Of a DNA stretch of 38,255 nucleotides, positions 29,199-38,255 are shown one piece after another. The position numbers were made by a program, and so were the translations under genes. Each line of letters opens with the position of its first letter. Position 1 is the stretch's first letter. The notes beneath the pieces were generated by a model that was not told the origin of the DNA, did no database searches, and saw only the letters and a program-made list of their open reading frames with translations. Where the stretch lies: the NCBI RefSeq assembly GCF_900094935.1, contig NZ_FMBA01000012.1, positions 21,547-59,801 of the forward strand. The letters run 5' to 3'. The stretch is from Gilliamella intestini (GTDB lineage Bacteria > Pseudomonadota > Gammaproteobacteria > Enterobacterales > Orbaceae).

Positions 29199-29744
29199 TT
29201 AGCTCTTTTCAACTTGGCTAAAATCTAGCTCTACCGGAGTTGAACGTCCAAAAATAGAAACAGACACTTTTAAGCGGCTTTTTTCGTAGTCAACTTCTTC
29301 GACAACACCATTAAAGTCAGCAAAAGGACCTTCGTTAACTCGAACAAGTTCACCCGGTTCAAATAATGTTTTAGGACGTGGTTTATCGCCTATTTGTTGT
29401 AAACGATTCATGATTGCATCAACTTCTCGTTGGCTAATTGGAGCTGGTCTATCCGAAGTGCCACCAATAAACCCCATTGTTCTTGGCACGCTTTTGACTA
29501 AATGCCAAGATGCATCATTCATCATCATTTCAACTAGTACATAGCCAGGAAAGAATTTACGCTCACTTTTTCGACGTTGACCACTTTTCATTTCAACGAC
29601 TTCTTCTGTTGGTACTAAAACTTCACCAAATGCATCTTCCATATTATGTAATTTAATATACTCACGTAATGATTGTGCAACACGTGCTTCATAACCAGAA
29701 TAAGCTTGAATAACATACCATCGTTTTTGCTGTGTTTCACTCAT
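29199..29744 (-). CDS. nusG: Transcription termination/antitermination protein NusG
   Basis: NusG binds RNA polymerase, suppresses pausing, and links to Rho or the ribosome. It has 181 residues as in E. coli. The NGN domain begins [20 protein letters not shown] and includes the polymerase-binding segment [14 protein letters not shown]. The KOW domain at the carboxy end contains [20 protein letters not shown]. It follows secE directly and ends the operon; rplK, its usual downstream neighbour, is absent. Confidence 0.98.
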   Translation of the reverse strand: MSETQQKRWYVIQAYSGYEARVAQSLREYIKLHNMEDAFGEVLVPTEEVVEMKSGQRRKSERKFFPGYVLVEMMMNDASWHLVKSVPRTMGFIGGTSDRPAPISQREVDAIMNRLQQIGDKPRPKTLFEPGELVRVNEGPFADFNGVVEEVDYEKSRLKVSVSIFGRSTPVELDFSQVEKS

Positions 29745-29745
29745 A

Positions 29746-30147
29746 TTAACGCCCTATCAATGTTAAATAAAAAACAACTGAACGGAATAAAGAGTCCATT
29801 CCCCAAAGCGCCAAGCCAGCAACAATTGTGATAGCTGCAACGAGTAAAGTTGTTTGTGTGGTTTCTTTACGGGTTGGCCATACAACTTTTCTTAACTCTT
29901 TTCTAGATTCTTGTAAAAATGATAAAAAGGATTTGCCTATGTTGGTTGTCATCGCAATAAATAAAGCCAATAGTGAAATGATAACAACTGCAATAATTCG
30001 AACTATTGTATTAGGTTGATATATATCATTAGGTCCAGAAAAATAAAAATTTCCCCAAACAACAAACGCAATCAATACTAGAACTAAACTCCATTTGAAT
30101 TTATCTAGAATAGTATTTGGATTTTGACTCTCGTTACTCACTAGCAT
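29746..30147 (-). CDS. secE: Preprotein translocase subunit SecE
   Basis: SecE is the essential small subunit of the SecYEG channel. It has 133 residues with three predicted membrane helices, the enterobacterial layout. The conserved amphipathic hinge and third helix begin with [23 protein letters not shown] lies six bases before ATG 30147. An in-frame internal GTG (third codon, before SNESQN) is a less likely start. It lies one base upstream of nusG. Confidence 0.96.
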   Translation of the reverse strand: MLVSNESQNPNTILDKFKWSLVLVLIAFVVWGNFYFSGPNDIYQPNTIVRIIAVVIISLLALFIAMTTNIGKSFLSFLQESRKELRKVVWPTRKETTQTTLLVAAITIVAGLALWGMDSLFRSVVFYLTLIGR

Positions 30148-30233
30148 ATAAAACCTATATTATGTTATTTATAATAATATCTATTTTCCAAAATGCTCTT
30201 TTAATAAAAACATTTTGCTAAACAGACTAGATA

Positions 30234-30261
30234 AGAAAGGGCATCGACTGACACCCTTTCT
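30234..30261 (-). terminator. Hairpin between tufB and secE
   Basis: AGAAAGGG and CCCTTTCT (30234-30241, 30254-30261) pair over eight bases in the 137-base tufB-secE gap. No T-run follows on the minus strand (TATCTAG), so it is probably a processing or attenuating structure and not a full terminator. Confidence 0.45.
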
Positions 30262-30284
30262 ATTGTCACTAAGTTTTAACTCAA

Positions 30285-31469
<1,185 letters not shown>

Positions 31470-31498
31470 TTATCGTCCCTCAAATGTAATACAAATCG

Positions 31499-31513
31499 GT
31501 GGTGAATCACCAC
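31499..31513 (-). other. Small hairpin in the tufB leader
   Basis: GTGGTG and CACCAC flank AAT, a six-bp G/C-rich stem 30 bases before the tufB start, within the 183-base thrT-tufB spacer. It could be an RNA processing or protein-binding feature; nothing more can be said. Confidence 0.35.
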
Positions 31514-31652
31514 ATTAACCAAGTATCATATTTAATATCAACATAATACTAACTTAAAATTAGCTCTGAATGATAACAGATAAAGTTACCGAGTGACAAG
31601 CTATAAAGCAGGCAAATTTGATATTTTTAGAAGTTTAGGAGATTAACAAGAA

Positions 31653-31728
31653 TGGTGCTGATAGGCAGATTTGAACTGCCGACCTCACCCTTACCAAGGG
31701 TGCGCTCTACCAACTGAGCTATATCAGC
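31653..31728 (-). tRNA. thrT: tRNA-Thr (anticodon GGT)
   Basis: 76 nt with encoded CCA. The acceptor stem is GCTGATA/TATCAGC, the D-loop CTCAGTTGGTAGAGC, the anticodon loop CTTGGTAA and the T-loop GTTCAAAT. It matches E. coli thrT almost base for base. Last tRNA before tufB. Confidence 0.97.
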
Positions 31729-31731
31729 AAT

Positions 31732-31806
<75 letters not shown>

Positions 31807-31861
31807 ATGTTCAAACTCGGCTACCTAAATGCTTCAATTAGCTATTGCTAATATTAGATGA

Positions 31862-31946
<85 letters not shown>

Positions 31947-31979
31947 CCGAATCTTTATAAATTTGTCTACTTAGGAAAA

Positions 31980-32055
<76 letters not shown>

Positions 32056-32068
32056 CTAAGTGCTGCGC

Positions 32069-32097
32069 ATTATGAACTAGAACATTTAACCTTGCAA
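32069..32097 (-). promoter_or_regulatory. Stable-RNA-type promoter of thrU-tyrU-glyT-thrT-tufB
   Basis: On the minus strand TTGCAA (32097-32092), a 17-base spacer and CATAAT (32074-32069) are followed by GCGCAGC. The G/C-rich discriminator is typical of promoters under stringent control. The -10 box ends only 13 bases before the first tRNA, so the 5' trailer is very short. Confidence 0.75.
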
Positions 32098-32143
32098 GCA
32101 AAAAAAACAAATTTTATTTTGTTTGCTTAAAAATAAATCAAAA

Positions 32144-32180
32144 ACATAAAAAAACCCCGAAATATATGCTTATTTCAGGG
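32144..32180 (-). terminator. Intrinsic terminator after adhE
   Basis: CCCCGAAATA (32155-32164) and TATTTCAGGG (32171-32180) pair with one mismatch around TATGCT. On the minus strand a seven-T run follows. Confidence 0.85.
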
Positions 32181-32207
32181 TGTTATTTAGTTCAAAATAA
32201 ACTTATG

Positions 32208-34904
32208 TTATTTCTTTTTAACTACATTTTTGGAGGTTGCCCCTACACCTTTAGCCGCTGTTTGTACCGCTACATCTTCGCTAATATCGCCTTTGTCTTG
32301 ATATGCACGACCATAATAAGTATCAAGAAGGATCTGTTTTAGCTCAGCAATTAGAGGATAACGTGGATTTGCACCAGTACATTGGTCATCAAAGGCATCA
32401 ACTGCAAGCTGATCGACTTGAGCCAAGAAAGTTTTTTCATCCACACCAAATTCTTTAATAGAAAATGGAATATCAAGATCTTTTCTAAGTTGATCTAACC
32501 AACCAATTAATTTCTCGACTTTCTTCTCATCATTATCCGTAGCAGCGGTTAGACCTAAATGATCAGCAATTTCGGCATAACGGCTAACTGCTTTAGGATA
32601 ACCATATTGGCTAAACGTACCTTGTTTAGTTGGTTTGTCGGTTGCATTAAAACGGACAACATTACTAATTAACATCGCATTAGCAACACCATGAGGAATA
32701 TGGAATGCTGCACCAATTTTATGAGCTATTGAGTGACAAACACCAAGGAATGCTTGAGCAAAAGCAACGCCAGCTAATGTTGCTGCACTATGCACTTTTT
32801 CTCGAGCAACAGGATTTTTAGCACCTTCTCTATAACTTGCCGGTAAATAAGCTTTAAGTATGCTTAGCGCTTGTAACGCTTGCCCATCAGAAAATTCACT
32901 TGCCATAACTGATACATAAGCTTCTAAAGCATGCGTTACGGCATCATAACCTCCAGCAGCACAAAGCGAGCGAGGCATATTCATCACTAAATTTGCATCA
33001 ACTATTGCCATATGAGGCGTAATAGCATAATCCGCTAATGGATATTTTTGACCTGTTGCATCATCAGTAACAACGGCAAATGGAGTTACTTCAGAACCTG
33101 TACCTGATGTGGTTGTTACACAAATTAATTTTGCTTTTTGCCCCATATTTGGGAAGTGGCAGGCACGTTTACGAATATCCATAAAACGTAATGCTAGTTC
33201 TTCGAATTTGGTTTCAGGGTGCTCATATAAAACCCACATAATTTTAGCAGCATCCATTGGTGAACCACCACCTAAAGCAATAATTGTATCCGGTTGGAAT
33301 GCTTGCATTGAATCAGTACCCTTACGCACGACACTTAATGTTGGATCTGCTTCAACATCAAAGAAAGTTTCACAAATAACACCTTGTGCTTCTAATTGAT
33401 CGGTGATTTGTTTTGAGTAACCGTTATTAAATAGGAATTTATCTGTTACCAAAAATACACGTTTTGCACCTTGCTCAACCACTTCACTTAAAGCAACTGG
33501 TAGTGAACCACGTTTAAAATAGATAGAACTTGGTAGTTTGTGCCATAACATATTTTCTGCTCTCTTAGCGATTGTTTTCTTATTGATTAAGTGCTTCGGT
33601 CCAACATTTTCAGATACCGAATTACCACCCCAAGAGCCACATCCTAATGTTAAAGATGGCGCTAAATCAAAATTATATAAATCACCAATACCACCATGAG
33701 CCGCCGGTTGATTTATTAAAATACGGCAAGTTTTCATTTTACTACCAAAATAAGCAATACGTTCACGATTGCTATCTTGATCAGTGTAAAGAACTGAAGT
33801 GTGACCCATTCCACCCATTTCAACCAATTTTTCTGCTTTATCAACAGCTTCAGAGAAATCTTTAGCCTTGAACATAGCAAGCGTTGGAGAAAGTTTTTCG
33901 TGGGCAAACGGTTCAGATAAATCAACTTTACTTACTTCACCAACAAGTACTTTCGAACCAGCAGGAACTTTAAGGCCGGCCATTTCAGCAATTTTAGTTG
34001 CTGGCTGACCAACAATATTGGCATTTAAAGCGCCTTTGTCGTTTAAAATAATACCTTGTACTGCTTTGGTTTCTTTAGCATTTAAGACATATGCACCATA
34101 TTGAGTTAATAAACGACGTACTTCATCATAAACAGAATCAACAACAACAATTGCTTGTTCTGATGCACAGATCATCCCATTATCAAATGTCTTAGACATA
34201 AGTACTGAGGCAACTGCACGTTTTAAATCAGCTGTTTCATCTATAACAACTGGTGTATTACCTGCACCAACACCTAACGCAGGTTTACCTGAACTATAAG
34301 CGGCTTTTACCATGCCTGGCCCACCAGTTGCTAAAATAGCAGACACATCATCATGATGCATTAATGCATTTGATAATTCGATAGACGGTTCGTCAATCCA
34401 ACCAATAATATCTTTTGGTGCCCCCGCTTTAATTGCGGCATCTAATACAATTCGAGCAGCTTCAATAGTTGATTTTTTAGCTCGCGGGTGTGGAGAAAAG
34501 ACAATTGCATTACGGGTTTTTAAGCTAATTAACGATTTAAAAATCGCTGTTGAAGTTGGGTTAGTTGTTGGAACAATTCCACAAATAATACCAAGTGGCT
34601 CTGCTATAGTAATAGTACCGAATGGTTCATTTTCAGCAACGACTCCACAAGTCTTATCGTGACGATATTTATTTAAAATATACTCAGCGGCAAAAAGGTT
34701 TTTTATAACCTTATCTTCGACAATTCCCATTCCTGACTCTGCAACAGCTTGTTGCGCAAGTGGAATACGTGCCGCAGCGGCGGCTGTCGCCGCTGCTACA
34801 AAGATCTTGTCGACTTGTTCTTGGGTATAAGTTGAATAAGTCTCCTGCGCTTTTTTGACTCGAGCCATTAACTCATTTAACTCATTCATGTTAGTTACTG
34901 CCAT
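32208..34904 (-). CDS. adhE: Bifunctional aldehyde-alcohol dehydrogenase AdhE
   Basis: AdhE reduces acetyl-CoA to acetaldehyde and then ethanol with NADH during fermentation; the protein forms long filaments (spirosomes). It has 898 residues (E. coli 891). The amino-terminal aldehyde dehydrogenase half carries NGMICASEQAIVV with the catalytic Cys near residue 246, and GVGAGNTPVVID. After a linker near 450, the iron-dependent alcohol dehydrogenase half contains IALGGGSPMDAAKIMW and the metal-binding HSIAHKIGAAFHIPHGVANA. AAGGAG precedes the ATG. It stands alone, divergent from nothing nearby, and indicates mixed-acid fermentation. Confidence 0.97.
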   Translation of the reverse strand: MAVTNMNELNELMARVKKAQETYSTYTQEQVDKIFVAAATAAAAARIPLAQQAVAESGMGIVEDKVIKNLFAAEYILNKYRHDKTCGVVAENEPFGTITIAEPLGIICGIVPTTNPTSTAIFKSLISLKTRNAIVFSPHPRAKKSTIEAARIVLDAAIKAGAPKDIIGWIDEPSIELSNALMHHDDVSAILATGGPGMVKAAYSSGKPALGVGAGNTPVVIDETADLKRAVASVLMSKTFDNGMICASEQAIVVVDSVYDEVRRLLTQYGAYVLNAKETKAVQGIILNDKGALNANIVGQPATKIAEMAGLKVPAGSKVLVGEVSKVDLSEPFAHEKLSPTLAMFKAKDFSEAVDKAEKLVEMGGMGHTSVLYTDQDSNRERIAYFGSKMKTCRILINQPAAHGGIGDLYNFDLAPSLTLGCGSWGGNSVSENVGPKHLINKKTIAKRAENMLWHKLPSSIYFKRGSLPVALSEVVEQGAKRVFLVTDKFLFNNGYSKQITDQLEAQGVICETFFDVEADPTLSVVRKGTDSMQAFQPDTIIALGGGSPMDAAKIMWVLYEHPETKFEELALRFMDIRKRACHFPNMGQKAKLICVTTTSGTGSEVTPFAVVTDDATGQKYPLADYAITPHMAIVDANLVMNMPRSLCAAGGYDAVTHALEAYVSVMASEFSDGQALQALSILKAYLPASYREGAKNPVAREKVHSAATLAGVAFAQAFLGVCHSIAHKIGAAFHIPHGVANAMLISNVVRFNATDKPTKQGTFSQYGYPKAVSRYAEIADHLGLTAATDNDEKKVEKLIGWLDQLRKDLDIPFSIKEFGVDEKTFLAQVDQLAVDAFDDQCTGANPRYPLIAELKQILLDTYYGRAYQDKGDISEDVAVQTAAKGVGATSKNVVKKK

Positions 34905-34967
34905 AGATTTCTCCTTGAAATTAAAAAATAAATCGGGATCGTTTGGCGTCTTCCTTGAAACTATTTA

Positions 34968-34979
34968 ATGCTTAAGCAT
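34968..34979. promoter_or_regulatory. 12-bp palindrome upstream of adhE
   Basis: ATGCTTAAGCAT is a perfect 12-bp palindrome about 65 bases before the adhE start, in the 293-base adhE-tcdA gap. It is not a convincing match to the FNR or Rex sites known to control adhE elsewhere. A further A/T-rich dyad near 35062-35088 (around GCATAATTTTTATGC) may be the tcdA terminator. Nothing else is apparent. Confidence 0.3.
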
Positions 34980-35197
34980 AATGACAAAACGAAATTGACG
35001 TTATCGTAAATCAGATTTTTACTTTATACAATAATATATTGAATAAAAAAAAGCATGTTGTTAAAAGTAGCATAATTTTTATGCTTTTAATCAGTAACAA
35101 AGAAATAGGTATAAACACAAAAGTCAACCATTTCTACTCAAAAGTGGTTATCATTAATGGAATTTGTTATGGAAGAAAAAAGACTAGTTTTTAAAAA

Positions 35198-35992
35198 TTA
35201 TGTGTTACACAATTTATTTAGCACATAACTAACCGCCACAAAACCAAAAGTAGCTGTAACTGTTGTAATTGCGCCAAAGCCTGACTCACAGTCCATTTTT
35301 TTTGGTCCATCTGCTTCGCTTTTTGTTAAACATACTTTTCCATTTTTAGAAGGATACGTTAATTGCTCAGTCGAAAACACACAAGCAATGCCGTATTTAC
35401 CTTTGCTATCTTTATTTAATTTATAATTATATTTTAGTTTCTCACGTAACTTGGCTACCAATGGATCTTGAATTGTCTTTGCTAAATCGGCAATTTTAAT
35501 TTGGGTTGGATCTTTTTGCCCACCAGCTCCACCAATGGTAATCACTTTCAATTTTTGTCGCTTACAATATGCAAGCACAGCCGCTTTATCGTGTACACTA
35601 TCAATTGCTTCTATAATATAGTGATAACGCGGAGATTGCTTTGTTCCTAAATATTCACCAACATTATCCGAATTAATAAAATCATCAATTTCATTCACAA
35701 TACATTCAGGATTAATTTGTAAAATGCGTTCAGCCATAACCGAGGTTTTAGGTTTGCCAATATTGGATTTTAAAGCATGAATTTGGCGATTTGTATTTGT
35801 TACACAAACATCATCCATATCAATTAGGGTAATTTGACCAATACCGCTACGCACTAGCGATTCAGCAACCCAAGAACCTACACCACCAATACCAATGACA
35901 CAAATATGCGCTTGCGAAAAACATTGCAAAGCCGACTCACCATAAAGCCTAGCTATACCACTAAAACGTTGAAAGTAAGATTCTTTATTCAT
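35198..35992 (-). CDS. tcdA: tRNA threonylcarbamoyladenosine dehydratase
   Basis: TcdA (CsdL) uses ATP to cyclise the t6A37 modification of ANN-decoding tRNAs to ct6A. The product has 264 residues (E. coli 268). The E1/ThiF-type adenylation fold shows the nucleotide motif VIGIGGVGSWVAESLVRSGI and then TLIDMDDVCVTNTNRQ. KYGIACVFSTEQ and the C-terminal GFGAITTVTATFGF match the family. The frame is open from TTG 35995; I choose ATG 35992 (MNKESYFQRFSGIARLYGES). No clear ribosome site is seen. Repeat copy E starts about 20 bases upstream. Confidence 0.94.
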   Translation of the reverse strand: MNKESYFQRFSGIARLYGESALQCFSQAHICVIGIGGVGSWVAESLVRSGIGQITLIDMDDVCVTNTNRQIHALKSNIGKPKTSVMAERILQINPECIVNEIDDFINSDNVGEYLGTKQSPRYHYIIEAIDSVHDKAAVLAYCKRQKLKVITIGGAGGQKDPTQIKIADLAKTIQDPLVAKLREKLKYNYKLNKDSKGKYGIACVFSTEQLTYPSKNGKVCLTKSEADGPKKMDCESGFGAITTVTATFGFVAVSYVLNKLCNT

Positions 35993-36011
35993 CAATAATT
36001 AATAATAGTGT

Positions 36012-36052
36012 TTTATACTAAAACACCTACTCTCCTGAAACTTTTTTACAAA
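36012..36052 (-). repeat. Dispersed ~42-bp intergenic repeat, copy E
   Basis: On the minus strand: TTTGTAAAAAAGTTTCAGG, AGAGTAGGT, then GTTTTAGTATAAA. It lies just upstream of tcdA, pointing toward it. Confidence 0.75.
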
Positions 36053-36065
36053 TTATAACTGTAAT

Positions 36066-36083
36066 ATTCTTTATATAAAGAAT
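36066..36083. promoter_or_regulatory. 18-bp perfect palindrome between tcdA and dhaK
   Basis: ATTCTTTATATAAAGAAT is perfectly self-complementary. It lies 74 bases from tcdA and about 197 bases from dhaK. A second short dyad (CATCAT at 36161, ATGATG at 36171) lies nearer dhaK. Either could be an operator, but A/T richness makes chance dyads common. Confidence 0.3.
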
Positions 36084-36279
36084 TTATCAATAAGTATTAT
36101 AGATATTATACCTTTCACGAATAAAAAACCAAATTAATAACTCGTCATAAAAATGAACTACATCATCCCGATGATGAGCAATCAGTAGGATATTATTTGT
36201 CATTAATTGTATTCGTTTGAATTATTAGTTTTTCCTACAATAAATGTTGTTAACTATGATTACTTAAGAGGAAAAATGA

Positions 36280-37284
36280 ATGCGCAAACCCAAAAAACTA
36301 CTTAATGATCCAAATAATGTAAGACAAGAAGTTATGCAAGGGTTGATTTATGCCTATCAGGGAAAATTAACTGCAATTTCGGATTACTGTGCCGTTTATG
36401 GCAATCATATTGCAAGCGATCAAGTTGTCATTGTCTCAGGCGGTGGAAGTGGACATGAACCAACCTTCGCTGGATTCATCGGTAATGGCGGTATTGATGG
36501 CTGTGCACTCGGTGAAGTATTCACATCACCATCACCAGATCAAATTATTGAAGTAACCAAAACGATAGAAAAAGGGAAAGGTGTACTATTTTTATATGGC
36601 AACTATTCTGGAGACGGAATGAATTTTGATATTTCAGCTGAAATACTAGCTGAAAATAATATTATTACTAAAACAATTCGTGCTACTGATGATATTGCTT
36701 CAGCACCATTATCAAAGATTTCAGATCGCCGAGGTGTTGCGGGTATTATGTTTTTATACAAAATTGCTGGTGCTGCGGCTCAATTTGAAAAATATGATCT
36801 TGAAAGTCTTTATCAAGTAGTATCTAAAGCCAACAACAACGTTCGTACTATAGGTGTAGCCTTAGATGGATGCGCATTACCTCAGTCCAGTAAATTCAAT
36901 TTTGAATTAAAAGATAACGAAATTGAAATTGGTATCGGTATCCATGGTGAAGCCGGGTTACACCGGCAAGAAATAACTTCATCTGATGAGGTTGTCAAGG
37001 ATATGATAAATCGCCTTTGTGATGATTTACCTTTCAAAAACGGCGATCGAGTGTGTGTGCTAATTAACAATTTGGGCGCACTTAGTAACACCGAGCTGCT
37101 CATCATAACACGTAAAGTAGGTATTGAACTTGATACTCGAGGCATAATTAGCCACGATGTTGTTGTTGGTCATTTTTGTACATCGCTTGAAATGTCCGGC
37201 TTTTCAATTACCTTAATAAAGTTAGATGAAGAACTACAACATCTTTATGATTTACCTTGCAAAACACTAGGATGGAGAAAATAA
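36280..37284 (+). CDS. dhaK: Dihydroxyacetone kinase subunit DhaK
   Basis: DhaK binds dihydroxyacetone covalently through a histidine and passes it the phosphate from DhaL. It has 334 residues. GGGSGHEPTFAGFIGNG holds His59, GNYSGDGMNF holds Asp112, and GIGIHGEAG holds His222; these correspond to the substrate-binding His, catalytic Asp and hemiaminal-forming His of E. coli DhaK. GAGG lies eight bases before ATG 36280. An overlapping out-of-frame ATG at 36276 opens only a nine-codon frame. It is one base upstream of dhaL. Related kinases for other three- or four-carbon ketoses share this fold, so the substrate is not certain. Confidence 0.9.
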   Translation: MRKPKKLLNDPNNVRQEVMQGLIYAYQGKLTAISDYCAVYGNHIASDQVVIVSGGGSGHEPTFAGFIGNGGIDGCALGEVFTSPSPDQIIEVTKTIEKGKGVLFLYGNYSGDGMNFDISAEILAENNIITKTIRATDDIASAPLSKISDRRGVAGIMFLYKIAGAAAQFEKYDLESLYQVVSKANNNVRTIGVALDGCALPQSSKFNFELKDNEIEIGIGIHGEAGLHRQEITSSDEVVKDMINRLCDDLPFKNGDRVCVLINNLGALSNTELLIITRKVGIELDTRGIISHDVVVGHFCTSLEMSGFSITLIKLDEELQHLYDLPCKTLGWRK

Positions 37285-37285
37285 A

Positions 37286-37915
37286 ATGAATTTATCACAA
37301 GTTCGCAAAATGATGTTATTCACTGCCGAAAAAATGGTTGAAAGCGAACCGACATTAACATCTTTAGATCAAATTGTGGGAGATGGTGACCATGGTATTG
37401 GTATGAAACGTGGATTCGCTGCGATCATTGTGTTACTACAAGATGAAAAATTTCAACCAACTAATATAGGTGATTTTTTTATTCAAATTGGCACAAAATT
37501 AATGACAAGTATGGGCGGTGCCTCCGGGGCAATTTTTGGTACTTTATTTAGAGCAGGAGGAAAAAGTATTACTGGAGTCACAGAATTTGATTCCAATGCA
37601 CTATCAAAACTACTTAATGAAGGTTGGCAGGCTGTCTATCAACGTGGCAACGCTAAACCTGGAGATAAGACCATGGTTGATGCCTTAGCCGCTAGTGCAA
37701 CAACAGCAAGTGTATTAACTACTTTGAAGTTAAATGATGCACTACCTAAAATAGCACAATCAGCTATGGAAGGCGCAGAAAAAACAAAACAAATGATCGC
37801 TATATTTGGTCGAGCTAAAAATTTAGGTGAACGCGCAATTGGCCACATGGATCCTGGTTCGGTTTCAATGGCGTATATTTTGAAATTTATGAATGAATAT
37901 ATTCAAACCCAATAA
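37286..37915 (+). CDS. dhaL: Dihydroxyacetone kinase subunit DhaL
   Basis: DhaL is the nucleotide-binding partner of DhaK. It has 209 residues and an all-helical barrel expected. The Mg-ADP site is SLDQIVGDGDHGIGMKRGF with Asp28, Asp33 and Asp35, and SMGGASGAIFGTLFRAGG is the nucleotide-contact loop. GDKTMVDAL and AIGHMDPGSVSM complete the family pattern. ADP stays bound in PTS-linked forms and is re-phosphorylated by DhaM, which is not seen here. The next DNA is non-coding, then an insertion element. Whether the pair is PTS-driven or uses ATP cannot be settled from the sequence. Confidence 0.9.
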   Translation: MNLSQVRKMMLFTAEKMVESEPTLTSLDQIVGDGDHGIGMKRGFAAIIVLLQDEKFQPTNIGDFFIQIGTKLMTSMGGASGAIFGTLFRAGGKSITGVTEFDSNALSKLLNEGWQAVYQRGNAKPGDKTMVDALAASATTASVLTTLKLNDALPKIAQSAMEGAEKTKQMIAIFGRAKNLGERAIGHMDPGSVSMAYILKFMNEYIQTQ

Positions 37916-37945
37916 AAAAATAGATCCGCCGATGATATCGGCGGA
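37914..37945. terminator. Hairpin after dhaL
   Basis: TCCGCCGA (37925-37932) and TCGGCGGA (37938-37945) pair over eight bases with loop TGATA. No T-run follows on the plus strand; A residues before it give a T-run on the minus strand. It may terminate minus-strand transcripts or only protect the dha mRNA end. The remaining bases up to 38129 show nothing else. Confidence 0.55.
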
Positions 37946-38129
37946 CATCATCATCACAATATCGATAAAAGAATATTCTAAGTATTATTGATAAAATGTC
38001 TAAGTATTCAAACAACATCTAATTTTTTAAAATAAAATTTTTTACTGATTCACTATTTTTCTATTAATTGACTAAAATAAATAGACTAAAAATTATTTTT
38101 TAAATTTAATTTGTGAAGGATAGGCCCAA

Positions 38130-38255
38130 TGTAACTCTCCCCTAAAATAGCACAACAAAAAAGTAGAAAATTCTCTATGATAAAAGTAAAGGGTATTTAA
38201 TTATGAAAAAAATGACTGAACATCAAATCGTCGCTATTTTAAAAGAAGCTGAAGC
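38130..38255 (+). mobile_element. Left end of an IS3-type insertion sequence (cut by the window edge)
   Basis: TGTAACTCTCCCCTAAAATA (38130-38149) looks like an IS3-family terminal repeat beginning with TG. It is followed about 70 bases later by an OrfA start. The right end and target duplication are outside the window, so the boundary is provisional. Confidence 0.6.
38203..38255 (+). CDS. IS3-family transposase OrfA (partial)
   Basis: ATG 38203 opens MKKMTEHQIVAILKEAEA and is cut by the window end. This matches the amino end of the helix-turn-helix OrfA of IS3-family elements. The frame is intact as far as seen; whether the element is active cannot be judged. Confidence 0.75.
   Translation, partial: MKKMTEHQIVAILKEAE

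Noticed and set aside
34905..35197. FNR, Rex or CRP site upstream of adhE
   Set aside because: I looked for TTGAT-n4-ATCAA, TTGTGAA-n6-TTCACAA and TGTGA-n6-TCACA patterns and saw no convincing match.

Overview
The window looks like a chromosomal segment of an AT-rich gammaproteobacterium. Gene content and order follow the Enterobacterales/Pasteurellales pattern: an attenuated thrLABC operon, an rpsU-dnaG-rpoD operon, a thrU-tyrU-glyT-thrT-tufB RNA/protein operon, an rpmH-rnpA-yidD-yidC block and a divergent epmB/efp pair. Base composition is low in G+C, with long A/T runs between genes. Together these suggest a host-associated relative such as Orbaceae (Gilliamella-like). That placement is inference from gene content and was not tested by a search.

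Layout. 1-360: two opposing, broken pieces of one IS481-type transposase. 450-5640: thr operon on the minus strand (thrL attenuator, thrA, thrB, a possible 25-codon ORF, thrC), preceded by a small unknown gene. 6105-10114: ydfG, uspA, pitA and yfeH, all minus. 10188-14336: the rpsU-dnaG-rpoD operon (ribosome subunit, primase, sigma-70). 14373-17385: hemB with an Asp-type metal site, then two poorly conserved genes (a double zinc-ribbon/HTH protein and a lipoprotein). 17419-20803: nudC, then yidC-yidD-rnpA-rpmH with a strong promoter. 20910-22537: divergent epmB/efp, the EF-P modification enzyme beside its target. 22538-23462: about 0.9 kb without an intact gene, holding dispersed repeats and a transposase remnant. 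23463-24698: mazG followed by a small frameshifted gene. 24927-29000: an OPT-family transporter and the ABC-F protein YheS. 29199-32097: four tRNA genes, tufB, secE and nusG from a stable-RNA-type promoter. 32208-35992: adhE and tcdA. 36280-37915: dhaK and dhaL. 38130-38255: the start of an IS3-type element that runs off the window.

Most of the window is housekeeping. The sequence-level novelty lies between genes: a roughly 42-bp repeat present five times in intergenic DNA, a 33-bp palindrome present twice with a compensated base-pair change, a Thr/Ile-containing mini-ORF coupled to thrC by an ATGA overlap, and a gene interrupted by a one-base shift in a poly-A run. I saw no CRISPR array, prophage, rRNA operon or recognisable defence system.
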